Assembly: GCA_900472625.1 (NCBI GenBank)
Contig: UCIT01000066.1
Location: forward strand, 1-62,574
DNA length: 62,574 bases
Reading direction: 5' to 3'
Source: Hyphomicrobiales bacterium
GTDB taxonomy: Bacteria > Pseudomonadota > Alphaproteobacteria > Rhizobiales > Rhizobiaceae
The stretch's first letter is position 1; every line of letters starts with the position of its first letter. Both the position numbers and the translations under genes were made by a program. Positions 1 through 9,057 of this stretch are shown piece by piece. The notes beneath the pieces were generated by a model. That model saw only the letters and a program-made list of their open reading frames with translations, searched no databases and was not told the origin of the DNA.

Positions 1-2
1 AC

Positions 3-626
3 ATCGAGAACGAGTTGCTTGAGCAGCAGCTAAGCCGTCGGATCGAAACGCCGGTCGTTCCCGTCGTGCACGATCTGGCTGATGTCAACGACCAGCTCTC
101 CCGTGGCCGGCCCTTCTTCGTCGATGTCGTCAAGGATGGCATCGTCCTCTACGAGATGCCGGGCCATCCCCTTGCCCAGCCGAAGCCTTTGACGGCGGAA
201 GAGCAGCGCGCGGAAGCGCAAGCCTACTTTGAACAGTGGCACCCACTTTCACTTCAGGCTTTAAAGTTTGCGGAATTCGGGCTCTCAGGTGAAATGTGGC
301 GCGATAGTGCATTCATGCTCCATCAAGCGACCGAACGTGCCTACCACTGCGCATTGCTCACGCTGACGCTCTACAGCCCGAAGTCTCACCGGATAAAGGC
401 GTTGCGATCGCGGGCCGAAGATGTCGATTGCCGCTTGATCGCCGCATGGCCCCGCGACAGCAGGTTTTCGCGTAGGTGTTTTGAGTTGCTGTCTCGCGCT
501 TATGTCGAAGCCCGATACTCAGCAAAGTACCAAATCGATGCCGTCGAGCTGGCATGGCTCGTCGAGCATGTTAAACTGCTGCAAACCACGGTGGAAGCCG
601 TCTGTCGAGAACGGCTATCTCCATAA
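3..626 (+). CDS. Nucleotidyltransferase/HEPN domain protein, 5' end outside window
   Basis: The reading frame is open to the left edge, so the N-terminus and the nucleotidyltransferase active site are not visible. The first ~60 visible residues (hydrophobic strands around VVPVVHDLADVNDQLSRG and FFVDVVKDGIVLYE) resemble the last part of a minimal nucleotidyltransferase domain. Residues ~70-200 form a helical HEPN domain (FMLHQATERAYHCALL, then AYVEARYSAKYQI). HEPN/MNT pairs act as toxin-antitoxin or nucleotide-modifying modules, and fused single-chain versions are common in rhizobia, where the biochemical role is mostly unknown. It is unrelated in orientation to the trb operon that ends 300 bp away. 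The family call is fairly sure; the function is not. Confidence 0.75.
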   Translation: MENELLEQQLSRRIETPVVPVVHDLADVNDQLSRGRPFFVDVVKDGIVLYEMPGHPLAQPKPLTAEEQRAEAQAYFEQWHPLSLQALKFAEFGLSGEMWRDSAFMLHQATERAYHCALLTLTLYSPKSHRIKALRSRAEDVDCRLIAAWPRDSRFSRRCFELLSRAYVEARYSAKYQIDAVELAWLVEHVKLLQTTVEAVCRERLSP

Positions 627-932
627 CTCCTCGGGCGGTGCGGCTGGCGCAGAGCGGTCCGCAGACAGGTTGTGCGGCGAGCCCACCGATCAGGGAGAGA
701 AAATGGGGAAGAAAAAATTGGTCTGCGCGCCGGATGCCCGCATGGCTGATAGATATCCGCAAGGCGCCTCGGGCGCGTAGGGAGTGGCAGCAGGGCTCCG
801 GTCAAAGATTGAGCATGCATCACGCTCACCTTGTTGGCAAAGCGTGCCATCATCGCAAGATCGTTTGTGAACCATACCGACCCCAGCTTCGAGCGATTTC
901 GGTAACCGCCGATATTGGTCCAAACCCCGCAA
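627..932. other. Gap between HEPN gene and end of trb operon
   Basis: I see no convincing gene. On the minus strand, directly after the trbI stop, there is a stop-free stretch (about 770-925, reading GVWTNIGGYRNRSKLG then FTNDLAMMARFANKV) with no start or ribosome site. It may be the remnant of a lost gene, but I do not recognise it. A short ACCCC/GGGGT stem followed by TTT on the minus strand overlaps the trbI stop and could be a weak terminator. The traR gene that can lie near this end on Ti-type plasmids is absent. Confidence 0.4.
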
Positions 933-2225
933 TCAAGGGGTGGACCCGCGTGGCGACGGAAAGACTATGTCCTGATCGACAAGCACGTTGAACTTGTAGC
1001 CAGGCCGGATCGTGATCGTCGGCTGGGCATTGAGGTTCTTGGAAATGGTCTGCTCAGCGATGCGGCCAAACGATTCTGCGAAATTGCGCCTTGCGGCATC
1101 GGAGGCAGTATCTTGCGTCGCGAGTGTCGAACTTTCCGGCATGGACATGTCAATCCCTGTTCCGATTAAGGCAACGAGGGCCGCGGAACCGAATGTCCGC
1201 CAAAGGTGTCTGTCGGTCTTGTCCTTGAAGCCCCCATATCCCTCCACATCCGTTCCTGCCATCCCGCCAATCTGAAGTGTCGAGCCATTGGGAAAAATCA
1301 GGTCGGTCCAGACGACGAGAACGCGGTCCTGCCCAAACGAAACCTTGGAATCGTAGCGACCGAACAGTTTCGCGCCCTGTGGGATCAAAAGACGATGCCC
1401 TGTTGCGCTGTCGTAGACGTTCTGGCTAACCTGAGCCGTAATCCTACCCGGAAGATCAGAACTGAGACCTGTGATCAGCGTCGCAGGGATGACCGACCCG
1501 CGCTTGAGTTCGGAGTCGGATAGCGACGGGACGACCTGGTTGGGGAGGTAGCCGAGATCCTTGATGTCCTGGTTGAAGAAATCTTCCTTCGAAGCCTGTC
1601 CGTTGGGATCCATGCCCTGCCCCAGTCCGGACTTCAACGCGGCGGTGTAGAGGTCCTGGGCATTGCTCTCGTCATTCGATTGCGCTCTGCTGATTTTCGG
1701 ATCACTCGAGACAGTCACGACATCGGCGATGTCGACTTTAAGCGGCGAATCGAGAGCGGTAGCACGGGCCTGTAATCTTGCCATTCGTTGTCGCTGGGCC
1801 TCGCGAAGATATTGTTCATCCTGCTCGCGCTTCAGCCGTGCACGCCACTCCTCGTCCGAGGCAAGGCGAGGCTGGCTTTCCTGCCGCTCTGTTGGCCGAG
1901 GCTCGGCCCGCGGTTCACTTCCCATATCCTTTCTCGTCACAAGGGGCGCTGGCTGAAAGACCTCCTGCTTCTCGGGCTCGCCAATGACCGCGTCGGAAAT
2001 GCCGCGTTTGAGCTGGTCCCCGAAATTTGTTGCAGGTATGCTGGCTGCACTGCCGATTTCACCGCCCCGGTTGAAGGAGAGGCCACGCCAGGAAAGGCCC
2101 ACCACCACGACTCCGAGAAACAGGACGACGATGGCGATGGCAATGATGATTGGGAGACGGTTAAGCCGCCGCATGCTCTGTTGGTCGCGACCATCGCCCG
2201 TGCCAAGCTGAAGTGACTGAACCAT
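933..2225 (-). CDS. trbI: TrbI, VirB10-like conjugal transfer protein
   Basis: TrbI is the VirB10-type scaffold of the mating-pair-formation type IV secretion system. It spans the envelope and joins the inner-membrane complex to the outer-membrane core. The start MVQSLQLG follows a GAGGAAG ribosome site. One membrane segment lies at ~residues 23-46. A charged, coiled-coil-like region (~95-160, rich in R, E and Q) comes next, and then a C-terminal beta-rich TrbI/VirB10 domain (~240-420, with IPATLITGLSSDLPGRITAQV and LLIPQGAKLFGRYDSKV). At 430 residues the length is normal. It is the last gene of the trb operon, in the usual trbG-trbH-trbI order. Confidence 0.95.
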   Translation of the reverse strand: MVQSLQLGTGDGRDQQSMRRLNRLPIIIAIAIVVLFLGVVVVGLSWRGLSFNRGGEIGSAASIPATNFGDQLKRGISDAVIGEPEKQEVFQPAPLVTRKDMGSEPRAEPRPTERQESQPRLASDEEWRARLKREQDEQYLREAQRQRMARLQARATALDSPLKVDIADVVTVSSDPKISRAQSNDESNAQDLYTAALKSGLGQGMDPNGQASKEDFFNQDIKDLGYLPNQVVPSLSDSELKRGSVIPATLITGLSSDLPGRITAQVSQNVYDSATGHRLLIPQGAKLFGRYDSKVSFGQDRVLVVWTDLIFPNGSTLQIGGMAGTDVEGYGGFKDKTDRHLWRTFGSAALVALIGTGIDMSMPESSTLATQDTASDAARRNFAESFGRIAEQTISKNLNAQPTITIRPGYKFNVLVDQDIVFPSPRGSTP

Positions 2226-2235
2226 TCTTGCTTCC

Positions 2236-2667
2236 TCAATCGCGGTTCATGATCGAAAGCGGGCTTGCCGGCGTGGCTCCCGCTTCCGTCGTCGTATAGG
2301 CTCGACCAAGCGCGAGAGACGGTGTCGTCAGGCGTGCAAGCACCTGGCCATCGACCCTGTCGAGCGAATAGGCAATTGCGATGGTTTTCTGTACCTGTCT
2401 GACAGTTCCGTTCTTGACGATTGCGTATCCCCAGCCTTTCAACGCCGCTTCAAGGGCTTCGGCATAGTTCGATCGATCTTCGCGCATCTTGATCGTGGTC
2501 GTGGTGCCAATCTGTTCAGCCAGTCGCGCCGCCATGTCGCCCGCGATGGCGCTTGCCGCTGGCCCGCTCACCCCATCCGGCGCGGTGTTGGTGGTAAGAA
2601 CATCTTCCTCAGTCTGGCAACCGGACATGAGGGCGACGACGGCAAGGGCGGAAGCGATGATGCGCAT
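2236..2667 (-). CDS. trbH: TrbH, conjugal transfer lipoprotein
   Basis: A small lipoprotein of the trb system. The N-terminus MRIIASALAVVALMSGCQ is a lipoprotein signal with the lipobox ending at Cys17. The rest (143 residues in all) is soluble and would sit in the periplasm or on the outer membrane, matching the VirB7-like role usually given to TrbH. A GGGGAGG ribosome site precedes the ATG. It lies 3 bp after trbG and 10 bp before trbI, so position supports the call. TrbH proteins diverge strongly in sequence, so the name rests on operon order plus the lipobox. Confidence 0.88.
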   Translation of the reverse strand: MRIIASALAVVALMSGCQTEEDVLTTNTAPDGVSGPAASAIAGDMAARLAEQIGTTTTIKMREDRSNYAEALEAALKGWGYAIVKNGTVRQVQKTIAIAYSLDRVDGQVLARLTTPSLALGRAYTTTEAGATPASPLSIMNRD

Positions 2668-2670
2668 TTT

Positions 2671-3483
2671 CTAGCCTCCCCGCCTGATACTGACTTTTTG
2701 CTGTTGCCAACCGACACCTGAGACCAGGACCGCCTTGTCCAGCGCATAGTCGACGATCATCACGTCGTTCTTCATCCGATAGTTGACGATGCGATTTTGC
2801 CCGCCGGATACCACGAACAACACGGGCGCATCCTGCCCCGAGATCGATCGCGGAAATTGGATGTAGGTCTTTTCTCCGTCTGAGTAGACGCGCTTTGGTC
2901 TCCAGGGCGCGCTACCGCTCATTGAATACGCGAAGGTCAGTTTTTCGGGTGCACCACTTGAAACGCCCCCCGAATCCAGTCTGGCGTTGATGTCGGCGAG
3001 TTTTGTGGAAACATCCTCCGGGTACTCGAAGCCGACACGGGCCATGTATTGGCTCGGATGCGATTTCAGCTGAATATGATAGGTCCGGCGCGACGTGGTG
3101 ACGACCATCGAGGTCACGAGTCCCGGTTCCGACGGCTTGACGATGAGATGGATCGCCTGACCACCGGCGGCGCCAGACGTGGCAGGCTCGACCTTCCAAC
3201 GGACCGTGTCGCCAAGCAGGACGTCACGCGCGATTTCTCCGCCTTGGAGTTCGATGTCGCAGACCTGCAGAGGTGAACACACCACCGACGGCTGCGTTTC
3301 GCCGTATAGGAAGATGACCTTGCCGTCGATTCCTGTTGTGACCAGTCCCGCCGTTCCACGCCACTTCTGGGATAGGTTCGTGCCTTTGACCTCGTTGGAT
3401 GTCATGCTTTGAGCGGCTGCGCTACCCGCAAGCGCGAGTTCACCCAGGCAACACATGGCCGCGATCATTTCTGCTTTGTGCAT
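2671..3483 (-). CDS. trbG: TrbG, VirB9-like conjugal transfer protein
   Basis: TrbG is the VirB9-type component of the outer-membrane core complex. Residues 1-25 are a cleavable signal peptide ending near AGSAAAQS. The following beta-rich domain is typical of VirB9/CagX (YGETQPSVVCSPLQVCDIELQGGE at ~60-80, and the C-terminal WRPKRVYSDGEKTYIQFPRSI at ~195-215, the conserved 'v(f)dDG.kTyi.fp' block). At 270 residues the length is normal. It is followed after 3 bp by trbH and preceded by trbF. Confidence 0.94.
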   Translation of the reverse strand: MHKAEMIAAMCCLGELALAGSAAAQSMTSNEVKGTNLSQKWRGTAGLVTTGIDGKVIFLYGETQPSVVCSPLQVCDIELQGGEIARDVLLGDTVRWKVEPATSGAAGGQAIHLIVKPSEPGLVTSMVVTTSRRTYHIQLKSHPSQYMARVGFEYPEDVSTKLADINARLDSGGVSSGAPEKLTFAYSMSGSAPWRPKRVYSDGEKTYIQFPRSISGQDAPVLFVVSGGQNRIVNYRMKNDVMIVDYALDKAVLVSGVGWQQQKVSIRRGG

Positions 3484-3501
3484 CTGTTCGTTTCCCTGCC
3501 C

Positions 3502-4164
3502 TTATAGCTGCGCGGTCCAATCCAGATCCTGGATGTAGAGGCCGATTGGATTAAGTCGGATGATCGCCTCGTCTTGCGGCGCCGTCAGTGTCACAGTGGC
3601 AATCCCGCGGAACCGGCGCGTTGCCGTCTGCTTGCCTTTGCGGTCTCGCTGGTATTCCGTCCAGTCGATCTGGTAGGTCTGGTTTGACAGCGCAACGATG
3701 TTGTTGACCTCGATGGCGACGGTTGACGTCTTGGCCGTCTCGAACGGCGAGTTGCCACGAAACCAGGCGTTGACCTTCTGGGTCGAAGGATCCGAAGTCC
3801 TAAGGAGCGCGTACGTTCGATCGATGTACTGCTTCTGAACGACCGCATCCGGTGTGATCGAGCGAAAGCTTGTGACGAAATTGCCGAGCGTGGCACGCAC
3901 CACGCGTGCATCGGCATATTCAATCTGCTGAGGAAAGCCCGCCGCGACCGAGGTGCCAAGTTTGTCGACCTCGACGATATAGGGCACCAGTTTGACTTGT
4001 GTGCTGAGATACATCGCGTAGACGAAGCCGATCACTGCCATCGATAGTCCAAGAACGCCAACAATCCGCCATGCACGAGCTGCCTGGACATAAGAGCCAT
4101 ATCGCTCCGTCCATTCCTGCCGTGCGGCTATGTAGGGGCTTTCGGGCGGCTGGTTTGCTGCCAT
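3502..4164 (-). CDS. trbF: TrbF, VirB8-like conjugal transfer protein
   Basis: TrbF is the VirB8-type inner-membrane assembly factor. It has a short cytoplasmic N-terminus (YIAARQEWTERYGSYVQAARAWR), one membrane segment at ~33-54 and a periplasmic VirB8/NTF2-like domain (~70-220). The conserved start of that domain is KLVPYIVEVDKLGTSVAAG. At 220 residues the length is typical. The ATG is preceded by a near-perfect AAGGAGGTGA ribosome site, the strongest in the operon. Confidence 0.94.
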   Translation of the reverse strand: MAANQPPESPYIAARQEWTERYGSYVQAARAWRIVGVLGLSMAVIGFVYAMYLSTQVKLVPYIVEVDKLGTSVAAGFPQQIEYADARVVRATLGNFVTSFRSITPDAVVQKQYIDRTYALLRTSDPSTQKVNAWFRGNSPFETAKTSTVAIEVNNIVALSNQTYQIDWTEYQRDRKGKQTATRRFRGIATVTLTAPQDEAIIRLNPIGLYIQDLDWTAQL

Positions 4165-4182
4165 AGCTTTTCACCTCCTTGA

Positions 4183-5364
4183 TCATGGTTTGTCGTTGCG
4201 TTCGGGAGATGGCTTGGCGCCGGTGGTTCCGCTGCGCCCCTCTTCGAGCTTGGCGTTGGCGAGTCCCATGAGTGAGCCCGCATATGCGCCAGGCGATCCG
4301 ATCGCCTTCTCCTTGGCGGCAGAGCCGACCGCCTGTCCCGCAGAACCGATGCCGGCACCCATCCCGCGCAAAGTCGCTCCAGCGACCGACGCCCCCCCTG
4401 CTCTGGCTGCCTGTCCGGCGGCAAAGGCTGCACGCACAGCTCCGGTCGCGAGGAATGCGCCACCTGTCGCAAACGATGCTGCCTGTCCGCCGTGTCGGAT
4501 AGCCTCCATCCCTCCTGACACGGATGCGCCCTGTACCACGCCCTGAATGATGCTCGGGACATATATGGCGATGATGAACACGACCACAGAGATTCCCGCG
4601 ATTGCGAGGCTCGTTACAAACTGCTGCTCGCTCTCAACCGGCGCCGAGGCCAGACCTATGAGAACTTCCGCGCCGATCTTCGCGATCATCACAAGTGCCA
4701 TCAGCTTCATGCCGACAGAAAAAGCGTAAACGAGGTAGCGGACGGCAAAATCCTTGGTGAATGATGAACCGCCCAGGCCGAGCATGATCATACCGGCAAG
4801 CAGGCCCACGTACATTTCAACCATGACCGCGACGAAGATCGCTGCGACCAGTGAAAAGCAGATGACGACGACGACCATTGCGAAAACCGAGGCGATGGCG
4901 AGCGAGTTGTCTTGGAAGATTCCGAATTGTGCCTGCTGCGACATCTTTCCCGCAACCTCGAGGCCCGCGTCGAAAACGGCTGCGGGTGAAGCGGAGCCCC
5001 CGCTGGATCCAATCTGGAAAAGGCTATCGACGATTGCTCGCGCAAAGGCTGGTCCCTGTTCCAGGACGAACGCAAAAAGCCCGACGAACATGATCCGTCG
5101 CACCAGCTCTGCGAACCAGGCGTCGAGCGAGGCCGCATGAACTGCGAGCCAGACTGCTGCTATGCCTATCTCGATCCCGGCGAGAATCCAGAAGAGGGAT
5201 CGCGCCGCATCCAGCACGGTTGCTTCCCAACCTCTTGCTGCGCTGGAGACCTGGTTTTCCAGTTCACTTAGAACCTGACCTTGCTGAGCGAATGCTGCAC
5301 TCGCAAGAACGAGGCACGCGAGGGCACCGAGAATGCAAACGCGGCCCATAGGGAGCGTCACCAT
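4183..5364 (-). CDS. trbL: TrbL, VirB6-like conjugal transfer membrane protein
   Basis: TrbL is the polytopic VirB6-type inner-membrane channel component. The N-terminal 26 residues form a signal-like hydrophobic segment ending ASAAFAQ. At least five membrane segments follow between ~residues 55 and 272 (such as LFWILAGIEIGIAAVWLAV and SVFAMVVVVICFSLVAAIFV). The last ~120 residues are a Gly/Ala/Ser-rich, soluble, low-complexity tail (MEAIRHGGQAASFATGGAF and onward), as usual for the TrbL/VirB6 superfamily. At 393 residues the length is normal. It is followed by trbF after 18 bp. Confidence 0.94.
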   Translation of the reverse strand: MVTLPMGRVCILGALACLVLASAAFAQQGQVLSELENQVSSAARGWEATVLDAARSLFWILAGIEIGIAAVWLAVHAASLDAWFAELVRRIMFVGLFAFVLEQGPAFARAIVDSLFQIGSSGGSASPAAVFDAGLEVAGKMSQQAQFGIFQDNSLAIASVFAMVVVVICFSLVAAIFVAVMVEMYVGLLAGMIMLGLGGSSFTKDFAVRYLVYAFSVGMKLMALVMIAKIGAEVLIGLASAPVESEQQFVTSLAIAGISVVVFIIAIYVPSIIQGVVQGASVSGGMEAIRHGGQAASFATGGAFLATGAVRAAFAAGQAARAGGASVAGATLRGMGAGIGSAGQAVGSAAKEKAIGSPGAYAGSLMGLANAKLEEGRSGTTGAKPSPERNDKP

Positions 5365-5366
5365 GT

Positions 5367-5525
5367 CTAATTCATCTCCAGGCTTTTGCTGTCGTATCGT
5401 GTGGCGTGGCCTTGGATTTCAGATTCATCCATCATGTTTCCGATAGTCGATCGCCGCCATGCCGACAGGAGATGGGACTTTGTGCGTAAAACGCGGGGAG
5501 GCGTTGACAAGGTGCGTGTCACCAT
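5367..5525 (-). CDS. 52-codon ORF in the trbK position, not recognisably TrbK
   Basis: This ORF starts with ATG inside the trbJ stop (overlap ATGGTGA) and ends TAG two bases before the trbL ATG, so it exactly fills the slot that holds the entry-exclusion gene trbK on Ti-type plasmids. Its product (begins MVTRTLSTPPRVLR, ends YDSKSLEMN) has no lipobox or membrane segment, unlike known TrbK proteins, which are membrane-associated or lipoproteins. The other two frames here carry stops. It could be a diverged TrbK, an unrelated small protein, or a decayed remnant. Whether it is translated is unknown. Confidence 0.4.
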   Translation of the reverse strand: MVTRTLSTPPRVLRTKSHLLSAWRRSTIGNMMDESEIQGHATRYDSKSLEMN

Positions 5526-6319
5526 CGTGGCTCCATTTTTTGTCCTTCGGGAATACCGCGATTGGCTGGAGCAAAAAATTTCTCACGACGGGCCTGGGCA
5601 AGGTCCTTGTCGGTCTGTTCGGATTGAAGCCACGTTCCCACCATCGTCATCTGCTGTGCGACCAGGCCTCGCAGCTTCTGCATCTGTGCGACCTGCTGTG
5701 CCGCGATCTCATGCCCGACTTGCAGGGCCTTCATCTGCCCGTCAGCCGTTTCGGACATGGATCGAAGCGAACTCATCGTGCTTTTCTCGCTGTCGAACTG
5801 CTCCGCAGTCAGGCCCGCGGCTCTCACCGCGCTGCCGATCGTGTCTCGATTGGTGTCCGACCATGATTGGTAGGTGGACGAGAAGCTTTCCTGGTTGGGC
5901 AGGTTGGTCTTGAGATCTGCAAAGCTTTTGAAGCGCTGCTTCAGGATGTCGTCGGCATTGCCCATCGAGAATGCGATACTCTGTCCCTGGTTGACGATCG
6001 CGCGGAGTTTTTCCAGATCACCCTCGATCGACCCCCAGATATGGTCGGGCAGCCGGGCAGTATTCTGCAGCATGTTCTCGTAGATCTTCAACTGGTTCTG
6101 GATCTGCTCGGCCAGCTGGTTGATCTGCGCCAACTGATTGTCGACCTGGAGCCCGGAACTTTTCAAGAGATCGACAAGCTGGGCATTGTTGGCGAGTTGC
6201 GTCCATTCGGTGGCTGCCCCGGTTGCCGAGCCGGCCTCGACCTGGCCCGGCGTCAAGGCAATTGCCAAGACAATTGCCTTGACGAGCCAATTATTCGCAG
6301 TCAAGTCGTGAAGCGGCAT
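5519..6319 (-). CDS. trbJ: TrbJ, conjugal transfer protein (VirB5-like)
   Basis: TrbJ is a secreted component of the mating apparatus, comparable with VirB5 minor pilins. The ATG at 6319 is chosen because AGAGGAA lies 7 bases upstream; an in-frame TTG 21 bases earlier has no such site. A signal peptide (to about VEAGSATG) is followed by a long Gln-rich coiled-coil region (LAQINQLAEQIQNQLKIYEN), the TrbJ hallmark. The C-terminus ends GQKMEPRW. At ~266 residues the length is normal. The start overlaps the end of trbE by 29 bp, indicating translational coupling. Confidence 0.93.
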   Translation of the reverse strand: MPLHDLTANNWLVKAIVLAIALTPGQVEAGSATGAATEWTQLANNAQLVDLLKSSGLQVDNQLAQINQLAEQIQNQLKIYENMLQNTARLPDHIWGSIEGDLEKLRAIVNQGQSIAFSMGNADDILKQRFKSFADLKTNLPNQESFSSTYQSWSDTNRDTIGSAVRAAGLTAEQFDSEKSTMSSLRSMSETADGQMKALQVGHEIAAQQVAQMQKLRGLVAQQMTMVGTWLQSEQTDKDLAQARREKFFAPANRGIPEGQKMEPRW

Positions 6320-8747
6320 CGCGAATTCCTCTTGTATCAAGCCAGTGAATAGGCCAGCTCTTGCCGTGCTTCGACTTCAAGGCGCGGATGCGCTTGAGAT
6401 CATCTTTTCCCGACGCGCCGACGAAGCTCAGCGCTACAGGGCCGAGGGACATGTCGAAGAGCCGCCTGCCCTCGATGCTCACGACATAATATTCCCGCTT
6501 GGGGATGGCGTTCGAGACGATCTCGATCTGGCGTTCGCTGAAACCGATCCGCTCATAGAACTCGCGTGTGCCCGGTTCTCGTGCTGCGCCGTTCGGGAGG
6601 CAGATCTTTGTCGGGCAGGACTCCTTCAGAACATCGATGATGCCCGAGCGCTCAGCATCGGAAATAGACTGTGTCGCCAGCACCACCGCGCAATTCGCCT
6701 TGCGAAGGACCTTCAGCCACTCGCGGATCTTGTTTCGAAAGACAGGATGGCCGAGCATCAGCCAGGCTTCGTCGAGGATGATCAGGCTTGGTGCGCCATC
6801 CAACCGCCTTTCGATGCGGCGAAATAGGTATGTGAGAACTGGTATAAGGTTGCGCTCACCCATGTTCATGAGGTGCTCGATCTCGAAGCATTGAAAGGCG
6901 CCAAGCATCAGTCCATCCTTCTCGGCGTCGAGGAGCAATCCCATGGGGCCGTCGACGGTATAGTGATGAAGGGCATCCTTGATTTCGCGCATCTGCACGC
7001 CGCTGACAAAATCCGACAAGGATCGACCGGATGCATTGGCCATCAGCCCGATCTGCCTTGAAATGGCATTTCGGTGATCAGGCGTAATCGTAATGCCCTG
7101 CAGGGCGGCTAGCATTTCGATCCATTCGCTGGCCCAGGCGCGATCGCCGTCCGTTTCCAGTGCCGACAGCGGGCAAAAGGCTATCGCCCTCCCCTCCTCG
7201 TCTTTATCGCCACCGATGTCATAGTGGTCACCACCACAAGCGGCCGTTAAGGGAAACAGCGAATTGCCTTTGTCGAACGCAAAAATCTGGGCGAATTCGT
7301 AGCGCCTGAACTGGGCGGCGATGAGCGCCAGGAGCGTCGACTTGCCCGAGCCCGTAGGGCCAAAGATCAGAGTGTGCCCGACGTCGTCCACATGCAGGTT
7401 CAGACGAAACGATGTCGAACCACTTGCGACCTGCATAAGGGGTGGCGAACTTGCCGGATAAAACGGACAGGGCGCGACCGCGCGGCCGGACCAGACGGAA
7501 TTGAGCGGGACCAGGTCGGCAAGGTTATTCGTATTGATCAGCGGCTCGCGCACGTTGGCGTACCAGTTGCCTGGAAGACTGCCAAGGAAAGCATCGGTTG
7601 CATTGAGCGTTTCGATTCTGGCACCGAAACCTTCAGCTTGCACCACGCGGCGGATTGCCTCGGCTTTCTCCTGCAATCCGTCGCGGTTGTCGTCAAACAA
7701 GACAACGACGGGCGTGTAGTAGCCGTAAGCGACCAGCTGCGACGACGCCTGGGCGATAGCGTCTTCGGCCTCGACGACCATATTCATAGCGTCCTGATCT
7801 ATCGAACGGCTTTGCGTCTGAAACAACTGGTCGAGAAACGGGCGGACTTTCTGCTGCCACTTCTTGCGTGTCCGCTCGAGCTTTTGTCGCGCCTCCTCGG
7901 CATCCATGAATATGAAGCGTGATGACCAGCGATAGGTGAGCGGCATCAAGTCCAGTCTGTTTAGAATGCCGGGCCAACTTTCGGCCGGCAGTCCATCGAT
8001 CCCTACGACGCCGAGAAAGCGGTTCTCCACCTTCGGCGTGAGCCCGTGCTCAAGCTCGGCGGTCACGATCCAGTCAATGTACATGGGTGCATCAGGCAAG
8101 CGGACTGGGTGGCTTTCACCGGTGATGCAGAAACGAACGAACTGAAGGAGTTCGTCATAGCGCGCCGTTTGCCCTCCTACGCGTTCTGGTGCCTCTCGTG
8201 TTTCCATGCGGACGATCGCGATCGTGCTAGCGAGATACTGTTCGATTTCTCGAACAGCGCTGCTGAAGGTGAGGAGCACCGTGTCCGCATATGACCGCTT
8301 GCGACTGTCTTCGTCCGCATAGATGTATCGGCCTAGGGTCGTCTTTTTGGTTTCCGGCGGCCGATAGGTCAGAACCAGCGCGTGCTTGCTCTCGAAGTGA
8401 CCGTGCTCTCGAGCAAAATGCGTGCGACGTTCAACATCGATCGCACGGGTCACTGGATCGGGGAAGTGGCAGAGATCTTCGGCCGGATAGTCGACCGTTG
8501 GTACTCTGATGGCCTCGACCTGGATCATCCACCCGCTGCCGAGCCGCGCCAGGATTGTATTGATCTGGCGGGAAAGCTCGTTGCGCTCGGTATCGGTGGC
8601 GCTTTCACAGTCGGGTCCGGCAAAGTACCAGCCCGCCATCAGGCTTCCGTCTTTCAGAAGCAGGACGCCGTTATCGACGAGCCCGGCATAGGGAACGAGA
8701 TCCGCAAACGAGGGGCCGGTGTTGCGGAAGGATTTTAGAGAGACCAT
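6291..8747 (-). CDS. trbE: TrbE, VirB4-family conjugal transfer ATPase
   Basis: TrbE is the large VirB4-type ATPase that energises pilus assembly and substrate transfer at the inner membrane. Visible features are an N-terminal CagE/TrbE/VirB domain (~1-430), Walker A FGPTGSGKST at ~462-471, Walker B SLIILDEAW at ~654-662, and the downstream ATQS motif near 691. At 818 residues it matches the family. The ATG is preceded by GAGGAGG. It sits 10 bp after trbD. Confidence 0.97.
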   Translation of the reverse strand: MVSLKSFRNTGPSFADLVPYAGLVDNGVLLLKDGSLMAGWYFAGPDCESATDTERNELSRQINTILARLGSGWMIQVEAIRVPTVDYPAEDLCHFPDPVTRAIDVERRTHFAREHGHFESKHALVLTYRPPETKKTTLGRYIYADEDSRKRSYADTVLLTFSSAVREIEQYLASTIAIVRMETREAPERVGGQTARYDELLQFVRFCITGESHPVRLPDAPMYIDWIVTAELEHGLTPKVENRFLGVVGIDGLPAESWPGILNRLDLMPLTYRWSSRFIFMDAEEARQKLERTRKKWQQKVRPFLDQLFQTQSRSIDQDAMNMVVEAEDAIAQASSQLVAYGYYTPVVVLFDDNRDGLQEKAEAIRRVVQAEGFGARIETLNATDAFLGSLPGNWYANVREPLINTNNLADLVPLNSVWSGRAVAPCPFYPASSPPLMQVASGSTSFRLNLHVDDVGHTLIFGPTGSGKSTLLALIAAQFRRYEFAQIFAFDKGNSLFPLTAACGGDHYDIGGDKDEEGRAIAFCPLSALETDGDRAWASEWIEMLAALQGITITPDHRNAISRQIGLMANASGRSLSDFVSGVQMREIKDALHHYTVDGPMGLLLDAEKDGLMLGAFQCFEIEHLMNMGERNLIPVLTYLFRRIERRLDGAPSLIILDEAWLMLGHPVFRNKIREWLKVLRKANCAVVLATQSISDAERSGIIDVLKESCPTKICLPNGAAREPGTREFYERIGFSERQIEIVSNAIPKREYYVVSIEGRRLFDMSLGPVALSFVGASGKDDLKRIRALKSKHGKSWPIHWLDTRGIRDAASRLDCE

Positions 8748-8757
8748 GGGCTCCTCC

Positions 8758-9057
8758 TCAATATTTCCGCCACGGGGACGCGGTCGGGCGATAATGGAGT
8801 CTGTAGGACATGTGACGGATATAAACTTGGCGCATTAGGGGATCGGCCTTTGCCAGCACCCGTAGAACTCCGACAATGACGATCCATACGGCTACGCCCA
8901 ATAATGCGGAGTAGATCGTCAGGACGACAAAGATCAAAATCGCGGCGGCTAGCCCGGTGATCAACACCAGTTCTCGATCAGCACCCATAAGCAGGTTCGG
9001 GCGAGACAATGCGCGGTGGATAGGGCTACAACGCAGCGCCGACGGGTGCTCAGCCAT
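8758..9057 (-). CDS. trbD: TrbD, conjugal transfer membrane protein (VirB3-like)
   Basis: TrbD is a small VirB3-type inner-membrane protein that works with TrbE and the pilin. The start at 9057 (MAEHPSALRCSPIHRALSRP) is chosen over an in-frame upstream start because GGAGGGGG immediately precedes it and because SPIHRAL..P..LMGADRE is the conserved beginning of the family. One or two membrane segments lie at ~30-68. It has 99 residues. The start overlaps trbC by 8 bp. Confidence 0.93.
   Translation of the reverse strand: MAEHPSALRCSPIHRALSRPNLLMGADRELVLITGLAAAILIFVVLTIYSALLGVAVWIVIVGVLRVLAKADPLMRQVYIRHMSYRLHYRPTASPWRKY

Noticed and set aside
5519..5584. TrbJ C-terminus as a proven fusion with TrbK
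   Set aside because: The ending GQKMEPRW looks like C-termini I recall from this operon type, but I cannot tell from memory whether it belongs to TrbJ or TrbK. It is kept only as a check under the trbK finding.
5386..6352. Plus-strand frames of 130-175 codons opposite trbJ
   Set aside because: These are antisense shadows of trbJ with no family features.
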